Shown here: piece after piece, positions 34,389 to 47,129 of the stretch
How positions within the stretch are numbered: position 1 is the stretch's first letter
How the letters are laid out: each line of letters starts with the position of its first letter
Source of the DNA: Cryptomeria japonica
Lineage: Eukaryota; Streptophyta; Pinopsida; Cupressales; Cupressaceae
NCBI RefSeq assembly: GCF_030272615.1
Contig: NC_081415.1
Span: 230,790,803 to 230,854,802 of the forward strand
Length of the DNA stretch: 64,000 bases
Reading direction: 5' to 3'
Notes under the pieces: generated by a model
What the model saw: the letters and a program-made list of their open reading frames with translations, nothing else
Databases searched by the model: none
What the model was told of the DNA's origin: nothing
Translations under genes and position numbers: made by a program

Positions 34389-35392
34389 TTGAGGAGATCT
34401 AGGATGACAGCCTTTTATTTCAAGAAGGATAATCCTATATTTGATGGAATGAACTGCAATCTCTGGAAAAGCCAGATGCAATGTCATTTGAGATGCACTG
34501 GTGAAGAGTATTGGAAGATTACTAGAAATGTATATAATGTTCCTCAGAATGGTCCTACTATGCCAGATGAGATAAAGGAAGCAAAATTCAATATTAGAGC
34601 TAAGGAAGCATTGTTGAGTGCCTTGTCAAATTCTGAAATGACTAATGTGATGGACTTAGAAACTGCTCATGAGATCTGGATAAATTGGAGACCTTGCATG
34701 AAGGTGATAGTCATGTGAGGATTCCTAAGCTGCAAAGCTTGAAGGGTAAATATGAGAACTTGAAGATGAGTGAAGATGAGAACATTACTTCTTTTATGTA
34801 GAAAGTGAATGAGCTTGTGTGTGGAATCAGATGTGCTGGTGGAATATTAGAAGAATCTGAGATTGTTGCTAAAGTGTTGAGATCCTTGCCTCCTTACAAA
34901 CATAAAGCTACTACTATTGATGAGATCCAGACTATGACAAATGTGACAAGAGACATGTCAATCGGTAAGCTTGCTAATTTTGAGTTGAGTGAGTTTGGAG
35001 ACTCTCTTCCTAAGATTGAATCTACATTCAAAGCTATTGTTTCCAGGAAGCAGAGATATGATCTAGGAGAAAGTTATACAAGAGTATCTAGATATGAGAA
35101 AGAGATGAAAGAGATGGAAGATGAAGAAAGAGAGATTGAGGATCTTGAAGCACTTATTGCCAAAATATTGCCTAAAGGTGTTGGTAAGTATGAAGGAAAT
35201 TTACCTCTTAAATGGTTTTCATGTAATAAGATAGGACATTTTGCATCAAGGTGTCCAGAAAGAGATAGAAATCCTAAGAAGTCATTTAAGCCATATAAGC
35301 CTAACTATTAGAAGAAGTGTTATTATGTTGATGATGAAGGTGTGATAGATGATGAGTTGGATAAGGGGAATACAAGAGATTAATTTATGTTC
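34389..35392 (+). pseudogene. gag: E2 Gag, broken
   Basis: Copia Gag with FDGMNCNLWKSQMQCHL at the N-terminus. The first frame (34389-34718) breaks at HEIW, where a one-base change shifts the frame; the continuation reads LHEGDSHVRIPKLQSLKGK. The C-terminal half (34805-35311) has a Glu-rich helix and one knuckle WFSCNKIGHFASRC near 35215-35256, whose first Cys is Trp. Stops at 34800, 35309-35311 and 35380 are TAG or TAA. Confidence 0.85.
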
Positions 35393-35908
35393 ATTTCTAT
35401 CAAGGAGAATGATCCTATAGCTATAGATTCTACAAGCTACATTAATGAGGAGAAAGCTTTGGCTGCTAAAGTTGAGGAGAAAGATGAATGGGTAATTGAC
35501 AGTGGTTGCTCTCATCATATGACAAGTGATAAGAGTAAATTTGTAAATTTGGAAAAGTATGATGGTGGCATAGCAAGATTTGGTGATAAAAAAGATTGTG
35601 TATTCCATGGTAGAGGTTCTATTTCTCTTGATGGTAAGCACAATACTGATGATGTGTTGTATGTTGAAGGTTTAAAGCACAATATTTTGAGTGTTGGTCA
35701 AATGGTTGATAATCAATATAACTTGCAATTCAAGAATGGAAAATGTGAGATCTTGAGTAGCTCCGGAACTGAGATTGCATCAGGTACAAAGACTAAAGGT
35801 AATATCTTTCACTTGAATGCTGGTGGTAAAAGTTGTTTGATTGCTCAGATTGATGAAAGTTGGTTATGGCATAGAAGAATGTGTCATGCAAATTTGATTG
35901 CATGGTGA
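35393..35908 (+). pseudogene. pol: E2 protease and pre-integrase domain
   Basis: WVIDSGCSHHMTSDKSKF carries the catalytic Asp (codon 35498-35500). GLKHNILSVGQM and the pre-integrase LWHRRMCHANL near 35870 follow. The frame is open from 35387 to a TGA at 35906-35908. Confidence 0.9.
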
Positions 35909-36765
35909 AGATAATTTCTACTCAAGAAGTGAGAGATCTACTGAAGCTAATAAAGCCTTCTAATCCGGTATGTAAGGAATGTCAATTAGGGAAGCAAATA
36001 AGAGTTACTTATAAGAGAAAATAATATAATTCTAATGTATTGTCGGATCTTGTGCATACTGATTTGTGTGGTCCTTCTAGAGTAAGAAGCTTGCAAGGTG
36101 AAATGTATTTCATGTTGTTGATTGATGATTATTCAAGAATGATGTGGGTTACCTTCTTAAGAGAGAAGTTTGAAGCATTGGAGAAGTTCAAATTTTTCAA
36201 ATCTAGAGTTGAAATTGAGACTGAATTGAAGCTGAAGTGTTTGAGATCTGACAGAAGCGGAGAATTCACTTCCAGTAAGTTTAATGCATATTGTGAAGAG
36301 CATGGATTTAAGAGACAATTATCTGCTCCTAAGACACCATAACAAAATGGTGTTGTGGAGAGAAAGAATAGTACAATTCAAGAACCTACTAGAACCATGA
36401 TGATTGAAGAAAATGTTTTGCATGTGTATTGGAGAGAAGTTGTGAGTACTATAGTATACACTCTTAACCAGTTAAATGTCAAATGTGATACTAGTAAGAT
36501 TCTTTATGAGTTATGCTTTGGTCATGCTCCTACTGTTAGATATTTCAGAATTTTTGGAAGTAAATGCTATATCAAAAGAGATGAAGATCTTGGAAAGTTT
36601 GATTCTAGATGTGATGAAGGAATCTTTCTTGGTTATTCTACTAGAAGTAAGGCATATCGATGTTATAATAAAAGATTGAGGAGGATTGTTGAAAGTGCTA
36701 ATGTGAAGGTTGATGAACGTAATATAAGACATATTAGATCTTGTGGATATGATTCTGATGACTAG
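35909..36765 (+). pseudogene. pol: E2 integrase
   Basis: CKECQLGK zinc motif near 35970. The core Asp residues are in VHTDLCGPSR (36050) and LRSDRSGEF (36245). The Glu in VVERKN follows after 35 positions, one of which is a TAA in PxQNG where Gln is expected. The GSKCYIKRD and FLGYSTRSKAYRCYN motifs are typical of the C-terminal part. Confidence 0.9.
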
Positions 36766-38106
36766 GATGCCGGTTTAGATAAAGGAAAACAAGTGTAGAC
36801 CCTAAGTCAAGTTTAGATTGATCCAAAAAAGTCAGAGAATGAAGACAAAGGTGCAAATGCTTGTGCAAATGAAAGAGATCAAGAACCTAAAATTCAACAA
36901 AAATCCTAAAACTCCCAGTTATGAAAGATTGAATCATTCAAAAAATTAGATTATTGGTGACAAGAATAAAGGTGTGATGACTAGGAGAAGAATTGTTGAA
37001 GAAATTTGTTTGATTTCTAAGATTGAGCCTAAAAATGTTGATGAAGCATGTAAAGATGAAAATTGGATTAAATCTATGGAAGAAGAATTGAATCAAATTA
37101 AGAAAAATGATACATGGAATCTTGTTCTGAGACTGAAGGATAAAAATGTAATTGGGACTAAATGGGTATTCCAGAATAAGTTGAATGAACATGGTGAAGT
37201 TGTTTGAAATAAGATAGACTTGTTTGTAAAGGTTATTCATAGATGGAATGAATTGACTATGAGAAGATGTTTGCTCTGGTAGCTAGAATTGAAGTTGTTA
37301 GATTATTTCTTGCCTATGTTGCTCACAAAGATTTCAAACTTTATCAGATGGATGGAAAATCAGCCTTTCTTATTGGTGAGTTGGAGAAGAAGTCTACATT
37401 CAGATGGATTTTAGCTAACAGATGAAAAGGACATGGTTTGCTGGTTGAAGAAAGCACTGTATGGATTGAAGCAAGCCACTAGAAACCAGTATGTCAGATT
37501 GGATAAGTATTTGATGAAGCTTGGATTCAATAAAGGTACTGCTGACAGTATTTTTTATTTCAAGATTAATTAGAATAATATTTTGATTGTTGAAGTTTTT
37601 GTTGATGACATTATCTTTGGAGGAAATCATTACCTATGTATGAAATTTGATAAAGAGATGCAGGATGCGTTTGAGATGTCTATGATTGTTGAAATGAAAT
37701 TCTTTCTGGGATTGAAAATTACTCAATTGGATAAAAGCATTTTCATATCTCAGTCCAAGTATGTGAAGTAATTGTTGAAGAAATTTGGTTTTGAGGACTC
37801 TAAACCACTTCATACACCTATGTTGACTGGATGTAAGCTGATAAAGGATGATGATTCTCTGAAAGCTAATCAGATCAGATATAGATCTATAATTGGTGGA
37901 TTGTTATATTTGACTTAGACTAGACCTGATATAATGAATGTTGTGTGTCATTTTGCTATATTTGAAGTTGATCCTAAAGAATCTCATGTTACTGCTATAA
38001 AAAAGATATTCAGATATTTGAAAGGGATAGTTGATTTTGGTTTGTGGTATCCTAAGAATAATGACTTTACCATGAGTGCTTTTACAAATGCTGGTTGGGA
38101 AGGTGA
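36766..38106 (+). pseudogene. pol: E2 reverse transcriptase and start of RNase H, cut by E7
   Basis: RT with EEELNQIKKNDTWNLV (about 37080), TKWVFQNKLNEHGEVV, a frame-broken central part, KALYGLKQATRNQYV (about 37450) and the catalytic FVDDIIFGG (about 37600). FLGLKITQLDKSIFISQSKYVK leads to the RNase H connection IRYRSIIGGLLYLT. The sequence stops after SAFTNAGWEGD at 38106, where E7 LTR TGTAGTGTCC begins. The RNase H DADW signature is changed to NAGW. Confidence 0.9.
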
Positions 38107-40780
38107 TGTAGTGTCCTTCTCTGATTTGTCTTTCTTTTGGTGCATCGATAGACCATATTGCTATGCTTAGACTACTTTGAGATGCTTTTAGTGGATGTTT
38201 ATGGAATTTACTTATGATTTGGATTCTTTATTATGGAATATTGACATATTATAGTGCATTTGATACTATTATTTCATGTGGATGATGACATTATGAATTG
38301 TTATATGGGTTATTATGATGATAGGTGCTCATTTGATGATTTATATGTATCTCTTTCTATGTGTTGTTTATATTCTTTTACGATGATTTGAGGATATTTT
38401 ATGATGTGCTAACCCTATTTCATGATGTGAGATCAACTATTATACTGCTTGATTGTTGTGAGTGTCTTATGTTGTCTTCATGATAGGGACGATGTCACAT
38501 CACTCATTGCGAGTGGGATGTGCCATTGTGATTCTCTATCACTTTCATGTATTATATATTGTATATGTTGTATCGAGGCTTTGTGGATGCAGGATTTGTA
38601 GGTACCAAACATCGACTCCACCTGGCTTCACAAGTCTGAGCGTGTCTTATCCCAATGGAAAGTTGATTGGAGATGACATAAAATCCTATTCTACACTCTA
38701 GGTTTAAGATTGATTACTCTTGTCAACCCTTGTGCAGGTTGTTGTTTAGTGTTGAGTGATCTCTTGAGTTGTTTCTTGTTGTTATGTTTGGAGTGTTGTA
38801 TGTATTGATTGGTTTAATTATTAATTAATTAAGTAATTTATATAGTTTAATAATGATTACATTAAATTAATAGATTTATATAGTTTATAATAATAAAAGA
38901 AAAAAATATAGTTGACAATAATAAAATAAATAAATATTTGGTAAATGATTTTATAGTCATTAGATGTTTATTATTTATTATTTGTGGGATTTTGGAATTA
39001 TTATGGATATTATTATTAATATTGCTTTGTAAGAATGAAGGCTTAGATATTTAATTAATTAAATAGCCTTTGATTATATTTTACTATAGCTTTAATTTCT
39101 TTATAGCCCTCAGTTTATTATATTTATTTATTGGGCTTAATAGTTAACTATGCCCATGAGTATTGTTTTAATGAATTGATTTATTATTTACCTCTTGGGT
39201 TGATTAAATATTATTTTACCTACCCTTTTGTGTGATTGGTTGAATTATTGGGTAAGTAAATTAACTATTATTTTATTTATTTTTAACTTCGAGTTTGATA
39301 TGGGCTGGTAAGGAATATTATTTAGTCTAATATTTTGATTGGCCAACATATTTTATGGTTTTCTATTTAATTGCTTTCCTGTGATTTTATTGGGGTTGGT
39401 CGGCTTCTCAGATGTACTTTCTGGAGTTGGATTGCTTGGGATTGTTTGGATTCCAACCACCTTCCTCAATTTTTCATTCAACATTTATTAGGTTGGTGGA
39501 TTCTTTCTTTTGCATATTCAGTTTTGAAAAGATTGTCTACACCGTGCTTTCTTGGGAGTTTTGGGAAAAATATTTTGTTTATATAGTTTGTATAGTTGCA
39601 TAATTTTATTTATGAAATTATTATAAATTTTAACTATAGTTGGGGAAAGAAATTATTGTCTGTGATTTTATCCATAGCCGTGAATGGTCGACACTGTGAA
39701 TGTTGTTTGTGTGTTGTTGGTTTCCTATATGTTGATTCTTGCTTAAGATTAAAGATTTGGCCTTTTCTTTTGAGCCTCTTTATTGTGTAATAGGAGTTGA
39801 GAGTTCTTGTTTATGTCCGTGAGTTTTCATGTCCGAATAATGTCAGGAGTTGTTTTCTCAGAACCTTGGTTGAACCTTATATGTTTTCTATTGAGTTTGG
39901 TATTTGGTTCTTTAGGTTTGTTTTGTGACTGCGTTCCTACTGAGTGTATTTTCGGAACCCAATATTGTTTCTGAGCATTTGCACTAAAATAACATATGCG
40001 CTAAACCATTGAGCATTTGCACTATTCTATTTACCATATGCACTGATTTACCTGATATAAGCACTATCATAATCGTTAAATGTGTTGTTTCAGAGTAAAT
40101 ATGCTAATCTGTGTTGCATAAGTGTTGTCTTGTCTATCATATGTGTTGTTTTGTACATCAAAAGCACTGCATAAATTTGTAAAAGTGCTAAAATGTAAGG
40201 TAAAAGTGTCATTCTGATACTTTTCCTATGTTTTAAGTCTTTTTCTAGATCAATCTAAGTTCAGTTTGGGTTTTCTGATTGTCAGTTATTTCCAAGGGTC
40301 TGTCCAGAGGATTTGCTGTGTTTTCTGAATACTCTTAGACATCCAGAGTAAGACTTCGATGCGTTATTTGATTATTTGTTTTGTTGCAAGAGGAGTGATG
40401 CCTTGCTATAGATTCTTTCTCTATGATGTTGTGTGGTCTATGTGACCCATGTGGTATGCGATATTGATTCTTGTGAATTTATGATGTTCTATCTTGGTTA
40501 GCTGGCTTTTGTGTTTGTGAGCCTTTTTGTTTGAGTAGGGGAAGCGGGCTTCCACGAGTCTATCAAGGTTACGAGGAATAAACTGCTAGGATTCTTGTTT
40601 AATGGAGTTGGGGTCTAGACCATTTGAATAGCTCATTGGAGGTTTTCCATTGTAATTGATAAGTGATAACATAATAATTAACACCAGGTGGGGTTGGGTA
40701 GAGTAACTCATCTTAGCAAGATAATAAATGTGTTTTGTGGTGCTTATCTCATGGATCGAATACCAGAGTGAGGTAGAAGA
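38107..40780 (+). repeat. E7 LTR and possibly start of leader
   Basis: AT-rich, no gene. 38815-39060 has many TTAATTAATTAA and ATAATAAAA words. 39975-40215 is a cluster of short degenerate repeats with GCACT/AGTGC and TATGTGTTG words, similar in style to the repeats in E5. A sequence ACACCAGGTGGGG at 40681 resembles part of the E5 primer site and could mark the LTR end near 40680, but this is weak. Confidence 0.45.
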
Positions 40781-41941
40781 TGTTGGCATTTTTGATGATT
40801 AATGTTGTGATTGTCATTGATGGACACACACTTGACTTGAGATCACTTTTTGTATATATAAGTTAAAGCTCAACTGATATTTGTTTCAACCGGTATGATG
40901 TATTATAGTCTTTAGACTATCGGTGTTTTGCAGAAAGTGTTTACTAATCTAAAGCGGTATGAAGACCCCAAGCGGTTCGAGGATCTCAAGTGGTAGAATG
41001 AAGCGACACAACTCATATTTCCTAGTCTTCATTTTGTCAAACTAGCAACCGGTATTTTTCTTAAACCAGTATTTTGTATGAACCGATAATACTCTGTCAT
41101 GAGTTACCAACTGACATTTTGTGATGAGTTACCATCCACTAATTGTTTGGCGGTGCCGACACTTTAACGGTGCTTTTTGTGTCATGTTACCAAATATGTC
41201 TAGATGCATTGAACCTAGGAAATTTTATTGTAATCCTATTGGACTGACATGAAATCAGATTCCTTTATAAGGACATCATGTCTAGGGTTTTAGGTTGTTG
41301 CTAGGGTTTAAGGTGGTTGAAGAGTTTTTGTAATTGCGATCATAGAAGTGAAGTTTAGGTCTATGAGAAGAGGTAGAGTGTGAATGCGTTGAAGACTGAA
41401 GTAATGCTGGAATGCATTAGGAATGAGCTATCAAGGATCTAACCAAGCAATCTATGCTATTTGCTAGATCACTCACTTGTTGATTACTCACATCTTTGAC
41501 AAGTCTGAAGCCCTTAATCGGGTAGGCCCAAAAGCCTTTTGTAAATCCTCTAACAAGGTGGTTCACATCTGTGGATCTAAAATCCTCTAGCAAGGTAGTC
41601 TTTAATTGGACTTATCTCCTAACAGAGATTGAGATTCTTAATAGGATCTATTTTGGTAAAGAACATTGTATGACCTTAACCGGTCTGGTTCCTATTTTGT
41701 AGATAGTTACTTGTGAGTTCCATCTCACTATGGTTTTTCCCATTTGGCTTTCCACATCTAAATCTCTCATGTTATGGTGTTTGTGCTTCTATGGGTGAAT
41801 GCATTATTTGCTATTTGGTTTGCATGTGTGCTAACCAGTTTGTTTGCTAAACTATTTTACCAGTTTACTGGTAGTCTAGTAAAGTGTTTAAGTATAGTGA
41901 TTTTTGGCATACTAATTCACCCCCCCTCTTAGTATTCATCA
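40781..41941 (+). repeat. E8 5' LTR
   Basis: 1,161 bp, TGTTGGCATTTTTGATG ... AGTATTCATCA. A TATA-like CTTTATAAGG lies near 41263-41272. It has many CCGGT words. The segment 41460-41570 is absent from the 3' copy. Confidence 0.93.
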
Positions 41942-41943
41942 AT

Positions 41944-41956
41944 TGGTATCAAAGCC
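41944..41956 (+). other. E8 primer binding site (initiator Met tRNA)
   Basis: TGGTATCAAAGCC, one mismatch (A for G) to the usual site. Confidence 0.85.
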
Positions 41957-41991
41957 AACCTTTCTATAAGTCTAACCACTTGGAAAGAGAT

Positions 41992-43258
41992 ATGGGGGAA
42001 TACACTATGAGGGAACATACTCATTGGCTCACTTAGTTTGAGCAAGCCTATGATGATCTTATGGTCAAATATAAGGCCTCTCAGGCAAAAAGGAGAGAAC
42101 ATGCTGAAAAACTGACGGAGCTATCTGAAAATAGTTCTTCTGTTGAAGCGGACATGGAAGCCCTGATTCAAGAAAAGTTGAATGAATCCAATTCCAACCT
42201 GAGAAAAGAGTTGGAAGGACTGACTATTCGAATGTGCTAAGAGCTTGAAAACCAGAGGAAAGTTGAAGATTTGGTAAAAGACAAAGATCATAAAATATCC
42301 AAGCTGAAGCAAGAGATCAGTGCCCTAACTGCTCAACTCCATGCTAGCAAAGTGGAAAAGGAAGAAATGCAAGGAGAACTAAACATGGCCATCTCTAAGA
42401 ATGCAAACTTGATGGAAACAAATGCTGCTATTTCCAAAGAACTCTCTAAGTCAAAGGAAATACTTGCTAAGTTCAACAAGAGTACTGTTAAGCTAGAGAA
42501 AAATCTTGAATCAACCAACCTGTCAAGAATACTGATGGACTTGGTTATTCCGGTCATGAGGAAGGTGAGACCTCTGGTGCAAATGCTGGAGTATCAAAGA
42601 AACAACCGGCATCAAAAGATAAAGGTAAGCAAAAGTTTAATCCTGTTTGCTTTAACTATCTTAAAGGACATACTGCCAATGTATGTAGGAGCAAAGCCTA
42701 CAATAATTTTCCTTACTTTATAAACAATGTACCTAGATCCAATAAGTTCAATGGTAATTGTTATGCATGCAACAAGTTTGGGCATAAAGCATCTAAATGC
42801 AGGTCTGTTATGAACAACATTGGAAGATATCCTCAGAGGACTCAAGGAGTTGGTCCGAAACCTTTTGTGAACCGGAATCACAACCGGTTTAATGCCTTTA
42901 ATCATCAGTCATGAAGTGGTGTCTATCAAGCGACAACCGGATGGAGAGAAAACTATTTGATCTATCATTGTTATGGTCACACTACTACAACATGCAGGAG
43001 GAAGAATGGTAACATGAATAATGGACCTTGGAGAGCACCTGGAATGGTCTTCTATCATTGCAACAAACCAGGTCAAATTGCCAGATTCTGCAGAACAAGA
43101 AAGAACATATCGGATGACATACCGGTCACTCCAGAAGGAAAGATTGATATTGAAACTGTTCAAGCGGATATGAACAAAACCTGGAAAAAGAAACCAACGG
43201 TGTTGCAAGAAGAACCGGTTTCTACACCAAGTGTGGAAATCACGGAACCGACAAACTA
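41992..43258 (+). pseudogene. gag: E8 Gag-like protein (coiled coil and knuckles, no UBN2 domain)
   Basis: Starts MGEYTMREHTHWLT soon after the primer site. It has no UBN2 domain and goes straight into a long coiled coil (about 42040-42510, KLKQEISALTAQLHASK). A frameshift near 42515 is followed by CFNYLKGHTANVC (second Cys lost), CYACNKFGHKASKC, YHCYGHTTTTC (first Cys lost) and FYHCNKPGQIARFC (first Cys and His lost). TAG (42034-42036), a stop near 42238 and TGA at 42912 break it. The knuckle series suggests RNA binding; most knuckles are damaged. Confidence 0.8.
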
Positions 43259-44322
43259 AGCATCAGAAAGCTTAGGGGGAGAAAATGGTGAAATACTTCG
43301 AACCCTTGATTTACACTGGTAAAAGACCTTAACCGGTATGAGATACTTGTCAGTCGGCAGAAGACCGGAAATGGTAAAAGGCAAATTAGGGTTTACACCC
43401 TAATATTGGAGCATTTATTATGGTAGGTGGAGAACTTGTTTAAAAGGAATTTTGAAATCATTTCTCACTGTTAGGAATAAGGTGTCTCAACCTTGGATAA
43501 TTCCTATTGTTATTATTTGTTTTGTAAAATGTATTTCTTGCAAATAATGTAATTAAGTGTGAGTGTACATGTCTAGTTGGCATGTTGATGTGTCACTCCA
43601 CTTGATGTGTCGGCATCTTGAATTGTGTGTAAGGAGATCATGGTTGAAACGGTTATGACGGATTCCTATGACACGCAAGAGCTATTTCTAGGAGATTTCA
43701 ATGACGGGTGAAGACATGCAAGACATGTGGCAACTGATAAAGTTGAGTACTGTACACTCTTCCTCAAGAAGGGTTCCTATTTTCTTGGAGAATGGTAAAA
43801 ACCCTAATATGGCTATCTTTGGAAGTTGCCCTAAAAAGGAAAGTGCATAAGCGTTCTTTAGGGTTACAGACTGTGATACGAAAAGAGTGTATTGTTGGTA
43901 TGATATCGTGCTACTGGATTTGTCTTTAAGTGTCGATTGTCTCCTGAAAGAACTTGCATTGCAAGTATGTTGTAACCGTTGTGTTGAAGATAATACATTG
44001 TGCAGGTTTTGGAGTGCTGGGGTTTTTTACCGAAAGGTTTTCCCCAGGGTAAATCATTGTGTCATTCTCTATTTTCTATATGCATGGTATATGGCTGCAA
44101 TATCTTTGCTAAAGTTGTTAACGAATCTGAAATTGTAAGGATTTAAAAGAATTTGCACAATACTTTCCTCTAGAGATTTGTGTAGGAAGTTGTTTCCTCA
44201 CCTGAGTTTCCTTACACTCACTTATCATTTTTCGATCGAAGAAGGTTTTGTGAAGCGAAGTTCAAATTGTGAAGCCCTAAATTTCAATTTGCAAAGGTAT
44301 TTCTCATAATTCTTCATTTATC
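43259..44322 (+). other. E8 region between gag and ORF2
   Basis: Non-coding. AAGCTTAGGGGGAG just after gag (43268-43281) is another purine motif. The first 180 bp resembles the E9/E10 gag-ORF2 spacer, including a TATA-like TTTAAAAGG near 43438. The next roughly 730 bp has no counterpart in E9 or E10 and may be an insertion. The last 60 bp (GAAGCCCTAAATTTC) looks like a 5' UTR. Confidence 0.6.
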
Positions 44323-46213
44323 ATGGCTTCCGCATCTCATGATAGTTATAGTGCAATTGTTGAGTCTATGGACTTCATTAAGCAAAAATCAAAATACAAT
44401 GCCTTGTCTCAAGTACCGGTTGACGTTATAGTAGAAGAAGGGATTTCTGATTACATAGACTGCAAAATCAAAGATCTAGGGTCTCAAAGATCTAGGGTCT
44501 CCTATGATCCATTCCCAGTTGAGCCTATTCTGTGGAAAGGATAAGAAGATTAAACCAGAATTCAACATTCTGGAAAAGAAGAAACTCCAAAATGCAGTTT
44601 ACTTTCTTGAAGAATTTTCGGATGATCACATTCACATTATTCTAAGTAGGGTACATGGTGATAAGATGTACCTCGAGTGGATGCATGATATCACACCGGA
44701 AGCGATTCATGTCATCACTGGTTTCTGCAATATAGGGGAAGTGCCAGCCCTAAGGAAGGTCAGCAAGACTGAAATGTCCAAGCTCACCAATTCAGTGAGT
44801 GACTCACATGGCATGACCGTTAACTCAATCAAGGACAATCTGGTCAAGTATGCCTGCATGGTGATAGGTTACCAGATGTTCTCTGCTAGTAGAATTAATT
44901 TTGTCTCTGTTGTAGCGGTAAATGCTGCTTACAGGATGATCAAGGAGGATGCATCATTTGATCTGTGCACTTGTATGCAAAGACAACTTATGTTGAATCT
45001 TAAGTCAACCAAACAGGACAATGCACTGAGATTCAAGTTCAGACAACTATTGGTTGGGTTGTTCTTTTACTTTCAAGGCTACTTTCTAGGAGTAGGTGAT
45101 ATTCAGTGGTCTGCCGACTAACCGATAACAAAACAAATCAAGGAAATTCTACAAGTGGTTGGAACTGGCTATCTGGAAGCACTAAAAAAATACTTTGATG
45201 AGTTCAGATTCAAGATGAGCCAAAGGATAAGAATATCCGGTGATTTAGTCAAAAAGTATGAGGAAGACATCTACTTCACCATCAAAGTGGATGAATGCAT
45301 AATGAAGGCCATTGAGCCTAGGCAGGAAGAAGAAGAGCCTATGGGCTATGAGGTAATGAATGATATGCTGGATGGGTATGCTTCTACCCTAATCACCTCA
45401 CCCCTTGATCCTAAGGCAAAGAGAACCAACACCTATTTGGAAAGGGTTACATCGGTTGTAGAACCCTCTAAAAAGAAAGGAAAGGTAGTGCCTTTAGCAT
45501 CAGCAGCGGTTACTGTAGCTAGTCCCAAAGTGACCAAGCGGTCACCAGTTAAGAAGAAACTGGAAGCGGCACCTGCAAAAGTCTTCAAGAGGAAGCGGCA
45601 GACAAAAAGAAATACACCTAACTCAAAAGAAACTATGTCAGAAGAATCACCTAAGAAGAAGACTAGGCAAACGAAGAAAAAGACAAAGAATGAACCGACA
45701 TCATCTGCACCGGTAAATATTGACATTTCTTCTTACAAACCTTTGACACATTGTCAAAGAACTATAAAGAATATTAGGAGAAAAGAGCTGAATGATTTAA
45801 TTGATTGTTTTGATGATTTCAATGATGATGAAAAGGAAGCGATTGAACAGGAAATAATTAAGTATTTATGTGTTAATGACCGGTCGCCTTCAGAAATTAG
45901 ATCTGAGACACCGGATTCTTTGTATAATTCTTTAGACAATAAATGGCGCATTGCCATAGAAAAGGAACAGGAAATGAGGGAGAAAATATTTTCTCAACAT
46001 TTTCCTGATGTATCAAATTCAGAACTTTTCGAAGTTATGAATAAATACAAAGGCCTCTTCTTCATGAGAAGAAGAAGACTCCTGTTACTAGAAGGAAAGG
46101 GTCAAGAAGTGATCAAAGATACACATACTCATGCTCAAGAAGCTCTTAAGATGCATCAAGTGGCTGAAGCCAACACAAAAGATGAGAGAGAATCGGAAAC
46201 TGGCAAACCGGAT
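44323..46213 (+). pseudogene. E8 ORF2, N-terminal part (unknown protein in place of pol)
   Basis: Starts MASASHDSYSAIVESM. A 16-bp tandem duplication (44470-44485 and 44486-44501) shifts the frame; downstream the frame is continuous to the E9 insertion apart from a TAA at 45119-45121. The globular N-terminal domain contains HIILSRVHGDKMYLEWM, ITPEAIHVITGFC and YACMVIGYQMFSASRIN. A second motif region YFDEFRFKMSQRIRISGDLV follows, then a Lys/Pro/Thr-rich basic region (about 45460-45720) and an acidic-hydrophobic helical part. I do not recognise a catalytic signature. It is homologous to ORF2 of E9 and E10. Confidence 0.8.
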
Positions 46214-47058
46214 TGTTGGCATATGGACACTCCAATGAGACATTATGTGTGATTGAAGGTTTTGTCATTGATGGCAACCTTGCAATCCTATGGCACCGGC
46301 AAGACATTATATCGGCAAAACATTACACAGGCAACCTTGCAATCCTATGGCCCTGGCAAAACATTATTCAAGCAAGACAGTGCACTGGCATCAACAAGAT
46401 CACTCTACACCGGCACTGACACAGAAGAGAACATGTATACTGGCACTGAGGCTGACAAGATTTTTGATATGTAATATTTTATTTATTATTGTAAGCTGAC
46501 TTGGCAATTTGTAAAATGACTCTTGTATATAAAAGAGATCATTGTAGACATTTGTAACATATGGATAGGAAGCATAAAGAAAATTATAAGGTAGACCTAA
46601 TGTGTGAATTGTAGGTCAAGGGTATATGTAAAGAATAGAGCAAGAACTGGTACTGAATCTGGCATTGAAGATGCTATTGTAAAGCAGTACAGATCATTGG
46701 ATTTGAATAATCCTCATAGTAAGTCAGTGTGACTTCTTATTGAGCAGTGTGCTCTAGGCAGTTGGCCTTCTTGCATGTGCAGGCCCCTATTGTAAGTAAT
46801 ATTCTCTTATTGGCCAGTAAGTGAATATTGTGGGTCACAAATCCCACCGAGGTTTTTCCCACACCAGGTTTCCTCATTAAACATCTTGTGTTATGGTGTT
46901 ATTTTCATGTGGATGTTTTTGATTCTATTATTTACATTAATTCTTGCATACTGGTATACTATTACTTTATGTTCTGCATGTTCTATTTCAAGAAAATCTC
47001 ATTACCGGTTAGATACTGATTCACCCCCCCCCTTTCAGTATCTGTGGGAACCCTAACA
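46214..47058 (+). repeat. E9 5' LTR
   Basis: TGTTGGCATATGGACACTCC ... GGGAACCCTAACA. Promoter-like TATATAAAA at 46526-46534. It contains two copies of GGCAACCTTGCAATCCTATGG (split here as GGCAACCTTGCA and ATCCTATGG) about 60 bp apart. Confidence 0.95.
46526..46534 (+). promoter_or_regulatory. E9 LTR TATA box
   Basis: TATATAAAA followed by GAGATCATTG. The same box (TTATATAAG) occurs in the E10 LTR at 56388-56396, at the same place relative to the LTR start. Confidence 0.7.
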
Positions 47059-47060
47059 AT

Positions 47061-47073
47061 TGGTATCAGAGCC
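47061..47073 (+). other. E9 primer binding site (initiator Met tRNA)
   Basis: TGGTATCAGAGCC, perfect, two bases after the LTR. Confidence 0.92.
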
Positions 47074-47129
47074 TGGTCCTCTATTTTCAGAAGCCTAATA
47101 GCTTGAGGAAGATCTTGACACTGGTAAGG

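Larger units (their letters stand above)
7424..38106 (+). mobile_element. E2: old Copia LTR retrotransposon, split by E3, E5 and E7
   Basis: The 5' LTR begins TGTTGGAAATTGG at 7424. It is interrupted by E3 (7831-15711) and E5 (16093-33795) and ends near 34344. A modified primer site and gag-protease-integrase-RT-RNase H follow. The coding sequence stops inside RNase H at 38106, where E7 begins; the rest of E2 and its 3' LTR are not in the window. Being the host of three insertions, E2 is the oldest element of this nest. Confidence 0.85.

Noticed and set aside
44323-46212. ORF2 read as a host nuclear gene interrupted by a retrotransposon
   Set aside because: It sits between gag and the 3' LTR of E8 and recurs in the same place in E9 and E10, so it belongs to the elements.
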